Positions 8,288-14,972 of a stretch of DNA of 15,001 nt are shown in pieces; the first letter of the stretch is position 1; every line of letters begins with the position of its first letter. The stretch spans positions 1 through 15,001 of the forward strand of contig QUTJ01031690.1 of assembly GCA_003573635.1 (NCBI GenBank), written 5' to 3'. The translations under genes and the position numbers were made by a program. The notes beneath the pieces are model-generated. The model did no database searches, was not told the origin of the DNA, and saw only the letters and a program-made list of their open reading frames with translations. Source of the stretch: Goniomonas avonlea (lineage: Eukaryota > Cryptophyceae > Goniomonadida > Goniomonadaceae).

Positions 8288-8598
8288 GGCAACTTTGGAG
8301 CCTTTGGCAAGGGAATAATTTGGCGGGAGTGGAGTCAGCGAGGGAAGAGCGATACGGTTCACGTCGCACCGGTACCGGTTAAGTATCGCATATCTCATCT
8401 GATCTGACGTATGCAGACCTGACAAGGTGACAACGTCACAGGAATCCGGCGACCTGAGTCTCCACACCAAGTCCAGCTCGTCGTGCTGTCTTGGTCTGCG
8501 CGGAAGGATGTGGTGGATATTCCTGATTGAGTTCGGGTTGCTGGCTTTTTGTGTTGCCGCATCTTTGCGCCATTTCGCTAGCAAGGAAACTGTCTGGC
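8288..8598. promoter_or_regulatory. Shared intergenic region between divergent RecQ4 and LMBRD2-like genes
   Basis: About 310 bp separate the two start codons, so both promoters must lie here or overlap the 5' ends. A CRE-like inverted repeat GTGAC-AAC-GTCAC is at 8427-8439, with TGACGT at 8405-8410. No clear TATA box. Open frames cross the region in both directions, so either start could be further upstream (RecQ4 near 8398, LMBRD2-like at 8527). Confidence 0.6.
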
Positions 8599-8724
8599 AT
8601 GTATATTGCAGTGTTTGGATCAGGTGTGCGATGCGGCGGGATCGTTTGCGGGGGTTTTCTGACGATTATCAGTTGGTTCGTGGCACTTGCTGTGGTATGG
8701 GTCGTGCCGCTTGATTTGTTTCTG
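8599..8724 (+). CDS. LMBRD2: LMBRD2-like exon 1: first membrane segment(s)
   Basis: Encodes MYIAVFGSGVRCGG followed by the membrane helix FLTIISWFVALAVVWVVPLD, ending PLDLFL like the family's PLDV motif. Donor TCTG|GTGCGT at 8724/8725, phase 0. A start at 8527 would add 24 residues. Confidence 0.82.
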
Positions 8725-11444
8725 GTGCGTGAAACTCCCGTGTCAGTGCTGTTGCACGAGTTGATTTTTTTCAGGTCTACAAGGCTCGATGTGAGAGTGC
8801 GACCCCCGATGGGGAATGCCCAAGGTACTCGGCACAAATGGTTCGGTCGCGCCGATCGTGACCCCCTTGGACACAGGATCATATTCAATGACTTGGAAGG
8901 CGATACGACTGTTCTGAACTTTCTTTGGAAGATCGTGTACTGGGCGTGTCAGATTTTCGGCTGGTGCGTGCACGAGCCATCCACCGCTTGAGTGACGTGA
9001 TTTTTCAGGGTTATTCTTACCGGGCAGCAATCATATGTCGATGCGGGTCAGGTGTGTGCACGTTCTCCAACCTCGTTCTTAGTGACTCCAGTTCACCATC
9101 CGTGGGCGCATCTGGCAAGCCATCAAAGAAAATCTGATCCTGATTGCTGTGGGCGGCGTGATCTGTGCTGCCTTTGTTACGTACCTTTCAATCGTCAAGG
9201 GCATGAACTTGGCCAGTGTGGTTGCTATTCTCATGACCGTCACGAATTGTGCCGGCCTCACCATCGGTCAGTGTGGCATCCGTCGCCGCCCACAGTGCTC
9301 ACCCTCTCGACAGTCATTTTGCTTCTCAGCTATGGTCTCGTGGAACTCCCGCGTGCCATTTGGCAGATGGGTGAGTTTTTTCTTGTTCGCTCCCAGAGCG
9401 CGCAACGTTGACTGTGCACCTGAACCGTTTGCAGCCTTTTTGGATCGTTGCCTGGCTCGGGCGGAGTTTGACGTTGTCACTGTTGTCAACAATCTTGATG
9501 ACGCCAAAGTGGAGCTATCCAGCTGTCTTGGGGTAGGTTTTCTGTTGATATGATGGCTTGCTGCCTTTGGGAACAGAGGGGAGTTGGAGGAAGGAACCAG
9601 TTCAACCTGATACACTACAGGGGGGCGACAGCTCAAACCGGTCACACAGTTTCAAAAGATGGTCTAGTCATCGATTACCAACAAATAATGATCATAATCT
9701 CAAATTGATTACAAAACTGTATAAAACCATAGTTGGCCAGCCAGAGAAGAGTTGATCGTGTGCCATTCAACTTGAGGGGGGGGGGGGGGAGCGAGAGAGA
9801 GAGCGAGCGAGAGCATCCANCGCCAACATCCTAGCAGCATCTTCAATATCGAACAGATCCTCGCTCTTCCCTTCGCTACCCCTCCCCTCTCCTCCCCTCC
9901 CCTCTTCCTCCGCCCCCCCCTTTGTGCCAACTTGCCGATTGCAGGAAGTGCGTGCTGCGTCTCAGGCTGTGAAGCAAGGCAGCCCGACCTACCCCCTGAT
10001 TGAAAGGATCATCCACGAGTGCCCTCACGACATTAACTTCAACTACAGTCGTGGGTACGTTGACCAGATGTGCCTGTCCTTGGGGGACTAGGATAACTTC
10101 AACTCCTGTTGGCCAGATGTCACCGTCTTCTCCCCAAGGACGTGCTTGACGTTCACTACAACTGCAGTTGGCCAGATGTCACCGTCTTCTCCCCAAGGAC
10201 GTGCTTGACGTTCACTACAACTGCAGTTGGCCGGTGTCGCAGTCCGTGGGAGAGGAGGAAGTGCTTGACATTAACTTCAACTCCAGTTGGCCAGTGTCGC
10301 AGTCCGTGGGAGAGGAGGAAGTGCTTGACATTAACTTCAACTGCAGTTGGCCAGTGTCGCAGTCCGTGGGAGAGGAGGAAGTGCTTGATGTTAACTTCAA
10401 CTCCAGTTGGCCAGTGTCGCAGTCCTTGGAGAGTAGGAAAAAAGTGCTTGACGTTAACAACAACTGCTCCGTGGAAGAGTAGGAAGCGGGAATGAACCGC
10501 ATGTTGGGCCACGACGTCACAGCACTGCACACACTGGAATGAAACGCATGTTGGGCGTCACAGCACTGCACACACTGGACCCAGGGCACACAACGTAGAA
10601 CATACTGCGCACACACTGCTCATGTTCGTAACAAATAATTTGAAAACAGTAGCGCACAGGGTCGCCTAGCGGAGAAGCAGAGTGATTTAAGTCGTTTCTC
10701 AGAGGATCACGTCCCTGATCCGTTCGTAATAAACAATTAGAAAACAGTAGCGCACTGGGAGAAGGACGGTGATACAAGTGATTTCTCTCTGAGGATCACG
10801 TCCCACTGCACCCTCGCACAACACAGCACCATGGCCCAGCACCTACTGCTCACACTACTCACTCTGCACCTGCGCACACACTGCACACACTCAACACCGC
10901 TCACAGCCCCCTTCCCCCGCCTCTGCCCCTGCCCCCCCCCTTCTTCTCACAGAGTGTCTCCCAGTGAACGAGACGAAGATGATCTGCCAGACCCCAGAGC
11001 TCACAGAGAGGCACACTTAGTGGTCCTGCGTCGGAGGCTGAAGCGGGCCATTGTGCGCTATCGCAAGGCAAAGTTGTACGTCTCTCCCTCCAACCCTCCA
11101 CCCCCNTCTCCGTCTCGCTCTCTGTCTCGCTCTCTCGCTCTCTCCCTCTCTCTCCCTCTCTCCCTCTCTCTCCCTCTCTCCCTCTCTCTCGCTATCGCAA
11201 GGCAAAGTTGTACGTCTCTCCCTCCAACCCTCCACCCCCNTCTCCGTCTCGCTCTCTGTCTCGCTCTCTCGCTCTCTCCCTCTCTCTCCCTCTCTCCCTC
11301 TCTCTCCCTCTCTCCCTCTCTCTCGCTATCGCAAGGCAAAGTTGTACGTCTCTCCCTCCAACCCTCCACCCCCNTCTCCGTCTCGCTCTCTGTCTCGCTC
11401 TCTCGCTCTCTCCCTCTCTCTCCCTCTCTCCCTCTCTCTCCCTC

Positions 11445-11490
<46 letters not shown>

Positions 11491-14400
11491 CCTCCTCCCG
11501 CTCTGTCGCTCGCTCTCTCCCTGGATCTCTGGATCTCCCTCCAGCGGCCACTCCACTCACTCACTCTGCTCTCCACTCACTCACTCTGCTCTCTCGCAAA
11601 GCCTTCTCTCTCTGATGCCTGGCGTCCACCCTTCTCACGCACTCTCTCCTCATTCACTCTTAACGCCCCTCACTCACTCTAACGCCCCTCACTCACTCTA
11701 ACGCCTCACACTCTAACGCCCCTCACTCACTCTTAACGCCCCTCACTCACTCTAACGCCCCTGACTCTAACGCCCCACACTCTAACGCCCCTCACTCACT
11801 CACTCTTAACGCGCCTCACTCACTCTAACGCAACGCCCCTTACTCACTCTAACGCCCCTCCCAGCCGCACTGACCAGCTCTTCCAACACGCCTTCCACCT
11901 TCAAGGTCTTGTCCGCGCCCGCAACGAGAAGCTGTGGCGCGTGTCTGAGTCTGCGAGAACTGGACAGTGGGGGGAGTACCGCGATGCGCTGGAGTATCTG
12001 TGGCAGCTCTATTTCCGCCCTGTGTGCCTGTGTCTGGCCGCGGTCCTGTGTGGGGCCATGTCTCTCGCGCTGCTCGTTAGTGTGCGTGCGAATTTACTTT
12101 ATTTTTCGTCTTGGGATCGAGCAGACCAGGATAGACAGATAGACAGACAGGCGAGCGGCAGCTCTGCGTCGTCCTTATGTGCCTGTGTCTGGCCGCGGCT
12201 CTGTGCACCCCCCCCTCTCCCTTCTCATCCTTCCCTCTTCTCTCCCTCCCTCTTCCCCCCCTCCCCCTTCTCTCCCTTCCTCCCCTTCCCCCTTCTCTCC
12301 TCTCCCCCCTCCACCCTCTCCTCTCGGTGGGTGGTGTGTGTGTGTCGTGCGTGGGGCTGCCATCCTGGAATACCTTCTCTGAGGATCCACAATGTGACCA
12401 AGTTGGCACAGGAGGTGTCGTTGCTCCCAGCACTTCATTCGCTGCTCTCTGAGAAATACTACGGTGGTTCAGCTATTGCGTTTGCCCTCCAGACTTTTGG
12501 AAACGATGACCTCTCCGTCCTGGTACGCTCCTCCCCTCCCTCGCGATTGAGAGTCCCAGTCTCCCTCCCCTCCCTTCCCTCCCTCCCCTCCCTCCCTCTC
12601 CCGCCCCCCTTTCTCTTTGCCGTCTCCTCCCTCCCTTGTATATCCTCCCCCGTCGCCCCACTCCCCCTCTTCCCCAGCCTCACCATCCTTCACAGGTGCT
12701 GGTCTTTTTGCCGATGAGCTATGTCTGCGTGACAGTCTACTTCAGCCTGTTCCGCCTCAAGCTCTTCAACATTTACGAAGTCGTTGCGCACGAGACAGAT
12801 GAGGTTCGTGAGCTGGAGGGGACGGCAACAGGAAGCGAGGGGAGGCACAGCAAAGACACACACAACAGACAGACACACACAGAGAGAGAGAGTGTGTGTG
12901 GGTGGGTGAAAGACAGACACACACACACGGAGAGAGAGAGTGTGTGTGTGGGGGGGTGAAAGACAGACACACACACACGGAGAGAGAGAGAGAGTGAAAG
13001 AGTCGAGCGAGGAGGGAGACACTCTTTTTCTTCGAGCGATTAGCGTACCAGGACAGAGAGGTCATCGTTTCCATGAAGCTCGTCACCTCTTTGCCGTATG
13101 AGAGCCGACCTTCAACATATGAACGAGTTATGAAGCTCGTCACCTCTTTGCCTTCTAGACATGAAGTTCGGCGTATGAGAGCCGAGGTCTCTTCAACAGA
13201 AGAACTGGACATGAGGCTTGTCCGGATAACCCGCCACGCTCTCGTCCGCTCTCGTCCTTCTGTACGATATCTTCGCTGGCTCTCTCATCACTTGTCAGGG
13301 AGTGGATAACTTGTCGTCCTCATCACTAACTGTGTACGCTAGGTGAGCTTGCTCTTCACTGGCTACTTCATCACCCGCCTGGTGCCTGCAATCTGCTACA
13401 ACTTCCTCAACCTGCTTGGGGAGACGCATGAAACGATTGTAAGCGTTTGTCTGGGCACCCTCATCACGTTTTTTTTCAGCTTCCAATGACAGAATTGTCA
13501 GTTTGGGAGGAATTCGGACCCTTTGTGGTCTCGCTCTGGTTTCAATCCTGGACCAATCCGCCAAAAGAAACACTATCTATGCCCATTTGGAAAATGAACC
13601 GCCGTACTGAAAATGTCGTACCAGTACGACATAGTTGTACTACGTACCAGTACGACATAATCGTACTGGTACGACACTTCGACTAGCAGGCACTCGCGTT
13701 TCGCACGCTAACCGGCGCGCGCGCAGGAAACCCCCGATGGCGTCCCAGTCCAGATGACTGTGTTTGAGCAAAACTTCAATCACAGGACCTGGAGCTACAA
13801 CACTAGTCTTTGTTTCGCACCCTCCTACTTTCCCGCTCTACACACCATAACTTTCGCGCTCTCTAACCTTCACTTTCCCCACCTTTCACTTTTCCCTCTC
13901 ACTCCTAACCACTCTCGAGCTTTTGCACTCTAGCGTTTTGCACTCTAGCGTTGCACGCTAACCGGCGCGCGCGCAGGAATCCCCCGATGGCGCTCCAGTC
14001 CAGATGACTGTGTTTGAGCAAAACTTCAGCATCATGGGCCAGGTCCCGCTTCTCGGGGAGAGCTACAACAACTGGCTACCGCCCATCATTCTCATTTTTT
14101 GCCTCTGCACGCTGTTCAACTGCGGGGCACGCTGTCTGCGACTGTGCAAGGTCGGTCCTGCTGTTTTGAGTGTTTTGAGAGTTTGATAGCGTGAGGGGAA
14201 GAGAAATTATTTCAGGAGGTCGAACCTAATGGAGAACAAGTCACGCCAAGAGGGGAGCGAGAGAGGACAGGTCACGCCAAGGGGTGGGAGAGAGAGCGAG
14301 AGAGATGACAGGTCACGCCACGACGGGGTGGGAGAGAGAGCGAGAGAGAGCTCCCTCCCTCAAGTGCTGTTACACTATGCAGGTGAACCGGTTCCAGTTC

Positions 14401-14607
14401 GAGGACACTGTGACTGACGGCCAACTTCTCTCCCTCCTTCCCTCTCTCATCTGCTCTGACGGGCCACGCAGGTGAACCGGTTCCAGTTCGAGGACACTGT
14501 GACTGACGACCAAGTTCTGGATGGCCGGCATCTGCTGCAAGAAGGTGCTTACACACACACAGAGAGAGAGAGAGAGATCAGTTCTGGATGGCCTGCAAGA
14601 AGGTGCT

Positions 14608-14654
<47 letters not shown>

Positions 14655-14972
14655 AACTTCTGGATGGCCGTCTCTCTCCCTCCCTCCCTCCCTCCCTCTC
14701 TCTCTCTCTCTCTCTCTGGCCCTCTCTCTCTCCCTCTCTCTCTCCCTCTCTCTCTCGCCCTCTCCCTCTCTCTACACACGCACACATCAGTTGCTCGTGG
14801 TGTGGCCACTCTCTCTCCACCACTGTACATGTTCTTCTGTACTCAAGAGGGTAGAAACGACTACACACATCAGTCCGCAGTGTGGTCACTCTCCACCCAC
14901 AGAGTTGCGAAGAAGACGGCGCGGGGCCGCGGCGATGGATGTCACCGCTAACGCCCTCCACAAGAAATCTAG
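8599..14972 (+). CDS. LMBRD2: LMBR1 domain-containing membrane protein, LMBRD2 type (16 exons seen, 3' partial)
   Basis: Multi-pass membrane protein of the LMBR1-like family; the molecular role of the LMBRD2 branch is poorly known. Sixteen exons join in phase to about 570 residues (human LMBRD2 about 695). Family landmarks in order: VWVVPLDLFL (human FILPLDV), FLWKIVYWACQ (human FWRVVYWTSQ), LLLSYGLVELPRAIW (human LLLGYGLVEIPRSYW), LRRRLKRAIVRYRKAK loop, LFQHAFHLQGLV (human LLEQAFYLEDV), YFRPVCL, FRLKLFNIYEV (human [11 protein letters not shown]), SLLFTGYFITRLVPAICYNF (human [20 protein letters not shown]), FNCGARCLRL (human FSLGTRCLNL), DDQVLDGRHLLQEE tail. About nine hydrophobic segments. 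Start at 8599 gives a compact N-terminus; the in-frame ATG at 8527 is possible. The 3' end lies beyond the window. Confidence 0.92.
8775..8824 (+). CDS. LMBRD2: LMBRD2-like exon 2: first lumenal/extracellular loop
   Basis: 50 nt after TTTTTTTCAG, donor CCAAG|GTACTC. Encodes VYKARCESATPDGECPR, a Cys-containing loop like that after PLDV in human LMBRD2 (TTIYNRC). Confidence 0.8.
8877..8963 (+). CDS. LMBRD2: LMBRD2-like exon 3: WKIVYW membrane segment
   Basis: Acceptor GACACAG at 8876, donor GGCTG|GTGCGT at 8963/8964. Encodes NDLEGDTTVLNFLWKIVYWA and CQIFG, the family FWRVVYW motif. Confidence 0.88.
9009..9051 (+). CDS. LMBRD2: LMBRD2-like exon 4
   Basis: 43 nt encoding VILTGQQSYVDAGQ, matching the human LPFMQSYARSGGF segment. 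Acceptor TTTTTCAG at 9008, donor TCAG|GTGTGT at 9051/9052. Confidence 0.88.
9092..9266 (+). CDS. LMBRD2: LMBRD2-like exon 5: two membrane segments
   Basis: Encodes FTIRGRIWQAIKENLILIAV, then GGVICAAFVTYLSIV and NLASVVAILMTVTNCAGLTI. Acceptor GACTCCAG at 9091, donor ATCG|GTCAGT at 9266/9267. Follows the family FSITGKIKTALIENAI pattern. Confidence 0.92.
9314..9370 (+). CDS. LMBRD2: LMBRD2-like exon 6: YGLVELPR signature
   Basis: 57 nt encoding VILLLSYGLVELPRAIWQM, the most recognisable LMBRD2 motif. Acceptor TCGACAG at 9313, donor ATGG|GTGAGT at 9370/9371. Confidence 0.95.
9435..9532 (+). CDS. LMBRD2: LMBRD2-like exon 7: cytoplasmic loop, helical
   Basis: Encodes FLDRCLARAEFDVVTVVNNL followed by DDAKVELSSCLG, a helical/coiled segment matching the family KADAEENLEDVMEEV region. 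Acceptor TTTGCAG at 9434, donor TTGGG|GTAGGT at 9532/9533. Confidence 0.88.
9533..9944 (+). repeat. LMBRD2-like intron 7: poly-G, GA-rich and CCCCTCC-rich tracts
   Basis: A 412-nt intron with a G run and GA/GCGA-rich stretch (about 9776-9815), an N at 9820, and a C/T-rich stretch (9860-9921) leading to the acceptor. The N probably marks sequencing uncertainty after the G run. Confidence 0.85.
9945..10054 (+). CDS. LMBRD2: LMBRD2-like exon 8: cytoplasmic loop
   Basis: Encodes EVRAASQAVKQGSPTYPLIE, RIIHECPHDINFNYSR. It matches the human MEEVRKVNESI...LRKCVDTILKKCP region. Acceptor GATTGCAG at 9944, donor GTGG|GTACGT at 10054/10055. The final bases (CATTAACTTCAACT) recur many times in the following intron. 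Confidence 0.88.
10082..10484. repeat. About 60-bp minisatellite containing copies of the exon 8 end
   Basis: Units begin GTGCTTGAC at 10142, 10201, 10261, 10321, 10381 and 10444 (spacing 59-63), with a degenerate unit before. Each carries GACATTAACTTCAACT or a variant, matching the last bases of exon 8 (10029-10045). Flanking blocks differ: three units have AGTCCGTGGGAGAGGAGGAA, the earlier ones CACCGTCTTCTCCCC. Confidence 0.95.
10489..10579. repeat. Two-copy direct repeat (CGCATGTTGGGC ... CAGCACTGCACACACTGGA)
   Basis: Copies at about 10492-10536 and 10539-10580 share GAATGAA-CGCATGTTGGGC and GTCACAGCACTGCACACACT. They differ by a short indel. Confidence 0.88.
10624..10804. repeat. About 98-bp two-copy direct repeat (GAAAACAGTAGCGCAC ... 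GAGGATCACGTCCC)
   Basis: The two copies (about 10624-10713 and 10722-10805) share TTCGTAA-AA, GAAAACAGTAGCGCAC and GAGGATCACGTCCC, with diverged middles. Intronic. Confidence 0.88.
10953..11075 (+). CDS. LMBRD2: LMBRD2-like exon 9: basic helix of the loop
   Basis: Encodes SPSERDEDDLPDPRAHREAH, LVVLRRRLKRAIVRYRKAK (human [20 protein letters not shown]). Acceptor TTCTCACAG at 10952, donor AAGTT|GTACGT at 11075/11076. The last 20 bases and donor are present in three copies 134 bp apart. Confidence 0.88.
11056..11450. repeat. 134-bp tandem repeat, three copies, carrying exon 9 end and donor
   Basis: Copies start at 11056, 11190 and 11324. Each has the exon 9 end (CGCTATCGCAAGGCAAAGTT), its donor GTACGT, a CCACCCCC run, an N at the same place (11106, 11240, 11374) and a CT-rich tract. 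Copy one is the real exon end; the others are intronic. Confidence 0.97.
11396..11500. repeat. CT/CCCTCT microsatellite
   Basis: A near-pure pyrimidine (CT)n and (TCTCCC)n tract in intron 9. Long open frames of Ser/Leu/Pro or Arg/Glu here are translation artefacts. Confidence 0.95.
11655..11860. repeat. About 19-bp satellite (AACGCCCCTCACTCACTCT)n
   Basis: Roughly ten variable units, some truncated to AACGCCCCACACTCT or AACGCCTCACACTCT, fill the 3' end of intron 9 up to its acceptor. Confidence 0.93.
11865..12081 (+). CDS. LMBRD2: LMBRD2-like exon 10: LFQHAFHLQ and next membrane segment
   Basis: Encodes RTDQLFQHAFHLQGLVRARN, a loop, LEYLWQLYFRPVCL (human FEWYWECLLRPWFY) and the helix CLAAVLCGAMSLALLVS. 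Acceptor CTCCCAG at 11864, donor GTTAGT|GTGCGT at 12081/12082 (a GTTAGT donor six bases earlier is a rival). Confidence 0.87.
12023..12208. repeat. Diverged copy of part of exon 10 in the next intron
   Basis: TGTGCCTGTGTCTGGCCGCGG occurs in exon 10 (12023-12043) and again at 12178-12198 in intron 10. The shared GGCAGCTCT upstream suggests a copy of about 50 bp. Confidence 0.88.
12209..12340. repeat. Pyrimidine-rich CCCTCC/CTTCC tract in intron 10
   Basis: About 130 bases of C and T with very few purines. A second such tract fills intron 11 (12525-12690). Confidence 0.9.
12412..12522 (+). CDS. LMBRD2: LMBRD2-like exon 11
   Basis: 37 codons: EVSLLPALHSLLSEKYYGGS, AIAFALQTFGNDDLSVL. Matches the family segment between membrane helices (human PVLSLFAVFIQLAEKTYNY). 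Acceptor GGCACAG at 12411 is chosen for phase; the open frame extends upstream. Donor CCTG|GTACGC at 12522/12523. Confidence 0.78.
12696..12803 (+). CDS. LMBRD2: LMBRD2-like exon 12: membrane helix, FRLKLFNIY
   Basis: 36 codons: VLVFLPMSYVCVTVYFSLF, RLKLFNIYEVVAHETDE. Strong match to human [25 protein letters not shown]. Acceptor CTTCACAG at 12695, donor TGAG|GTTCGT at 12803/12804. Confidence 0.93.
12870..12998. repeat. About 50-bp CA/GA compound repeat in intron 12
   Basis: Repeating GTGAAAGACAGACACACAC, then GGAGAGAGAGAG, then GTGTGTGTG; GTGAA anchors at 12906 and 12956, with partial units on each side. Confidence 0.92.
13073..13190. repeat. Two-copy repeat ATGAAGCTCGTCACCTCTTTGCC in intron 12
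   Basis: A 23-bp identical block at 13073-13095 and 13131-13153. The following GTATGAGAGCCGA is also repeated (13096 and about 13172). No match to an exon seen. Confidence 0.9.
13343..13438 (+). CDS. LMBRD2: LMBRD2-like exon 13: SLLFTGYF
   Basis: 32 codons: VSLLFTGYFITRLVPAICYN, FLNLLGETHETI. Strong family match. Acceptor GTACGCTAG at 13342, donor GATT|GTAAGC at 13438/13439. Confidence 0.93.
13616..13673. repeat. Paired GTACCAGTACGAC palindromic elements
   Basis: CGTACCAGTACGA at 13643-13655 pairs perfectly with TCGTACTGGTACG at 13661-13673 across a 5-base loop. A second, imperfect hairpin copy lies directly upstream (about 13616-13646). In intron 13. Confidence 0.95.
13703..13800 (+). pseudogene. 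Truncated copy of LMBRD2-like exon 14 (acceptor plus 5' half)
   Basis: GCACGCTAACCGGCGCGCGC-AG and the following codons for TPDGVPVQMTVFEQNF repeat exon 14 with few changes, 250 bp upstream of it. After FEQNF it diverges or is deleted (it rejoins briefly at GAGCTACAACA) and no matching donor follows. Inclusion would disrupt the last membrane region. Confidence 0.88.
13977..14150 (+). CDS. LMBRD2: LMBRD2-like exon 14: last membrane helix
   Basis: 58 codons: SPDGAPVQMTVFEQNFSIMG, QVPLLGESYNNWLPP, then helix IILIFCLCTLFNCGARCLRL. Matches human SIMGSMKVL...LGTRCLNL. The acceptor is preceded by an alternating GCGCGCGCGC run, not a pyrimidine tract. Donor CAAG|GTCGGT at 14150/14151. A truncated copy of its 5' half lies 250 bp upstream. 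Confidence 0.92.
14240..14352. repeat. GTCACGCCA / GAGAGAGCGAGAGA tandem repeat in intron 14
   Basis: GTCACGCCA at 14240, 14271 and 14312, each followed by a GGGGTGGGAGAGAGAGCGAG-like purine run. Confidence 0.9.
14383..14440 (+). pseudogene. Partial copy of LMBRD2-like exon 15 (acceptor plus 5' half)
   Basis: GCAG|GTGAACCGGTTCC through ACTGTGACTGACG is identical to exon 15, 89 bp upstream of it, then runs into CT-rich sequence without the DGRHLLQE end. It has an intact acceptor but no matching donor. Confidence 0.87.
14472..14544 (+). CDS. LMBRD2: LMBRD2-like exon 15: cytoplasmic tail start
   Basis: Encodes VNRFQFEDTVTDDQVLDGRH, LLQE (human [22 protein letters not shown]). Acceptor CACGCAG at 14471, donor GAAG|GTGCTT at 14544/14545. 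Partial copies flank it on both sides. Confidence 0.87.
14577..14669 (+). pseudogene. Partial copies of exon 15 3' half with donor
   Basis: Copy at 14577-14610 has GTTCTGGATGGCC, then TGCAAGAAGGTGCTTAC, including the exon 15 donor but missing seven bases inside. A shorter copy, CAACTTCTGGATGGCC, is at 14654-14669. They are separated by GA runs. Confidence 0.88.
14611..14775. repeat. (GA)n followed by (CT)n tracts in intron 15
   Basis: A GA run (14611-14652) and a longer CT/CCCT tract (14671-14773) lie on the same strand 20 bases apart and are mutually complementary. Confidence 0.93.
14903..14972 (+). CDS. LMBRD2: LMBRD2-like exon 16: basic tail
   Basis: Acceptor CCCACAG at 14902. Encodes ELRRRRRGAAAMDVTANALH, KKS, continuing the basic tail seen in the family (human ELIRKEKRKRQRQ). 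Phase 1 in, phase 2 out at TCTAG|GTCTGT (14972/14973). The gene continues past the window. Confidence 0.75.

Noticed and set aside
10082-10484. CRISPR-like array
   Set aside because: Whole 60-bp units repeat head to tail with no unique spacers, in a eukaryotic intron.
10831-11701. Long Ser/Leu/Pro plus-strand and Arg/Glu minus-strand open frames
   Set aside because: Produced by CT microsatellites in intron 9; stops are simply absent from such tracts.
14229-14417. Small plus-strand open frame in intron 14
   Set aside because: Made of GTCACGCCA/GAGA repeats, with the exon 15 decoy at its end.
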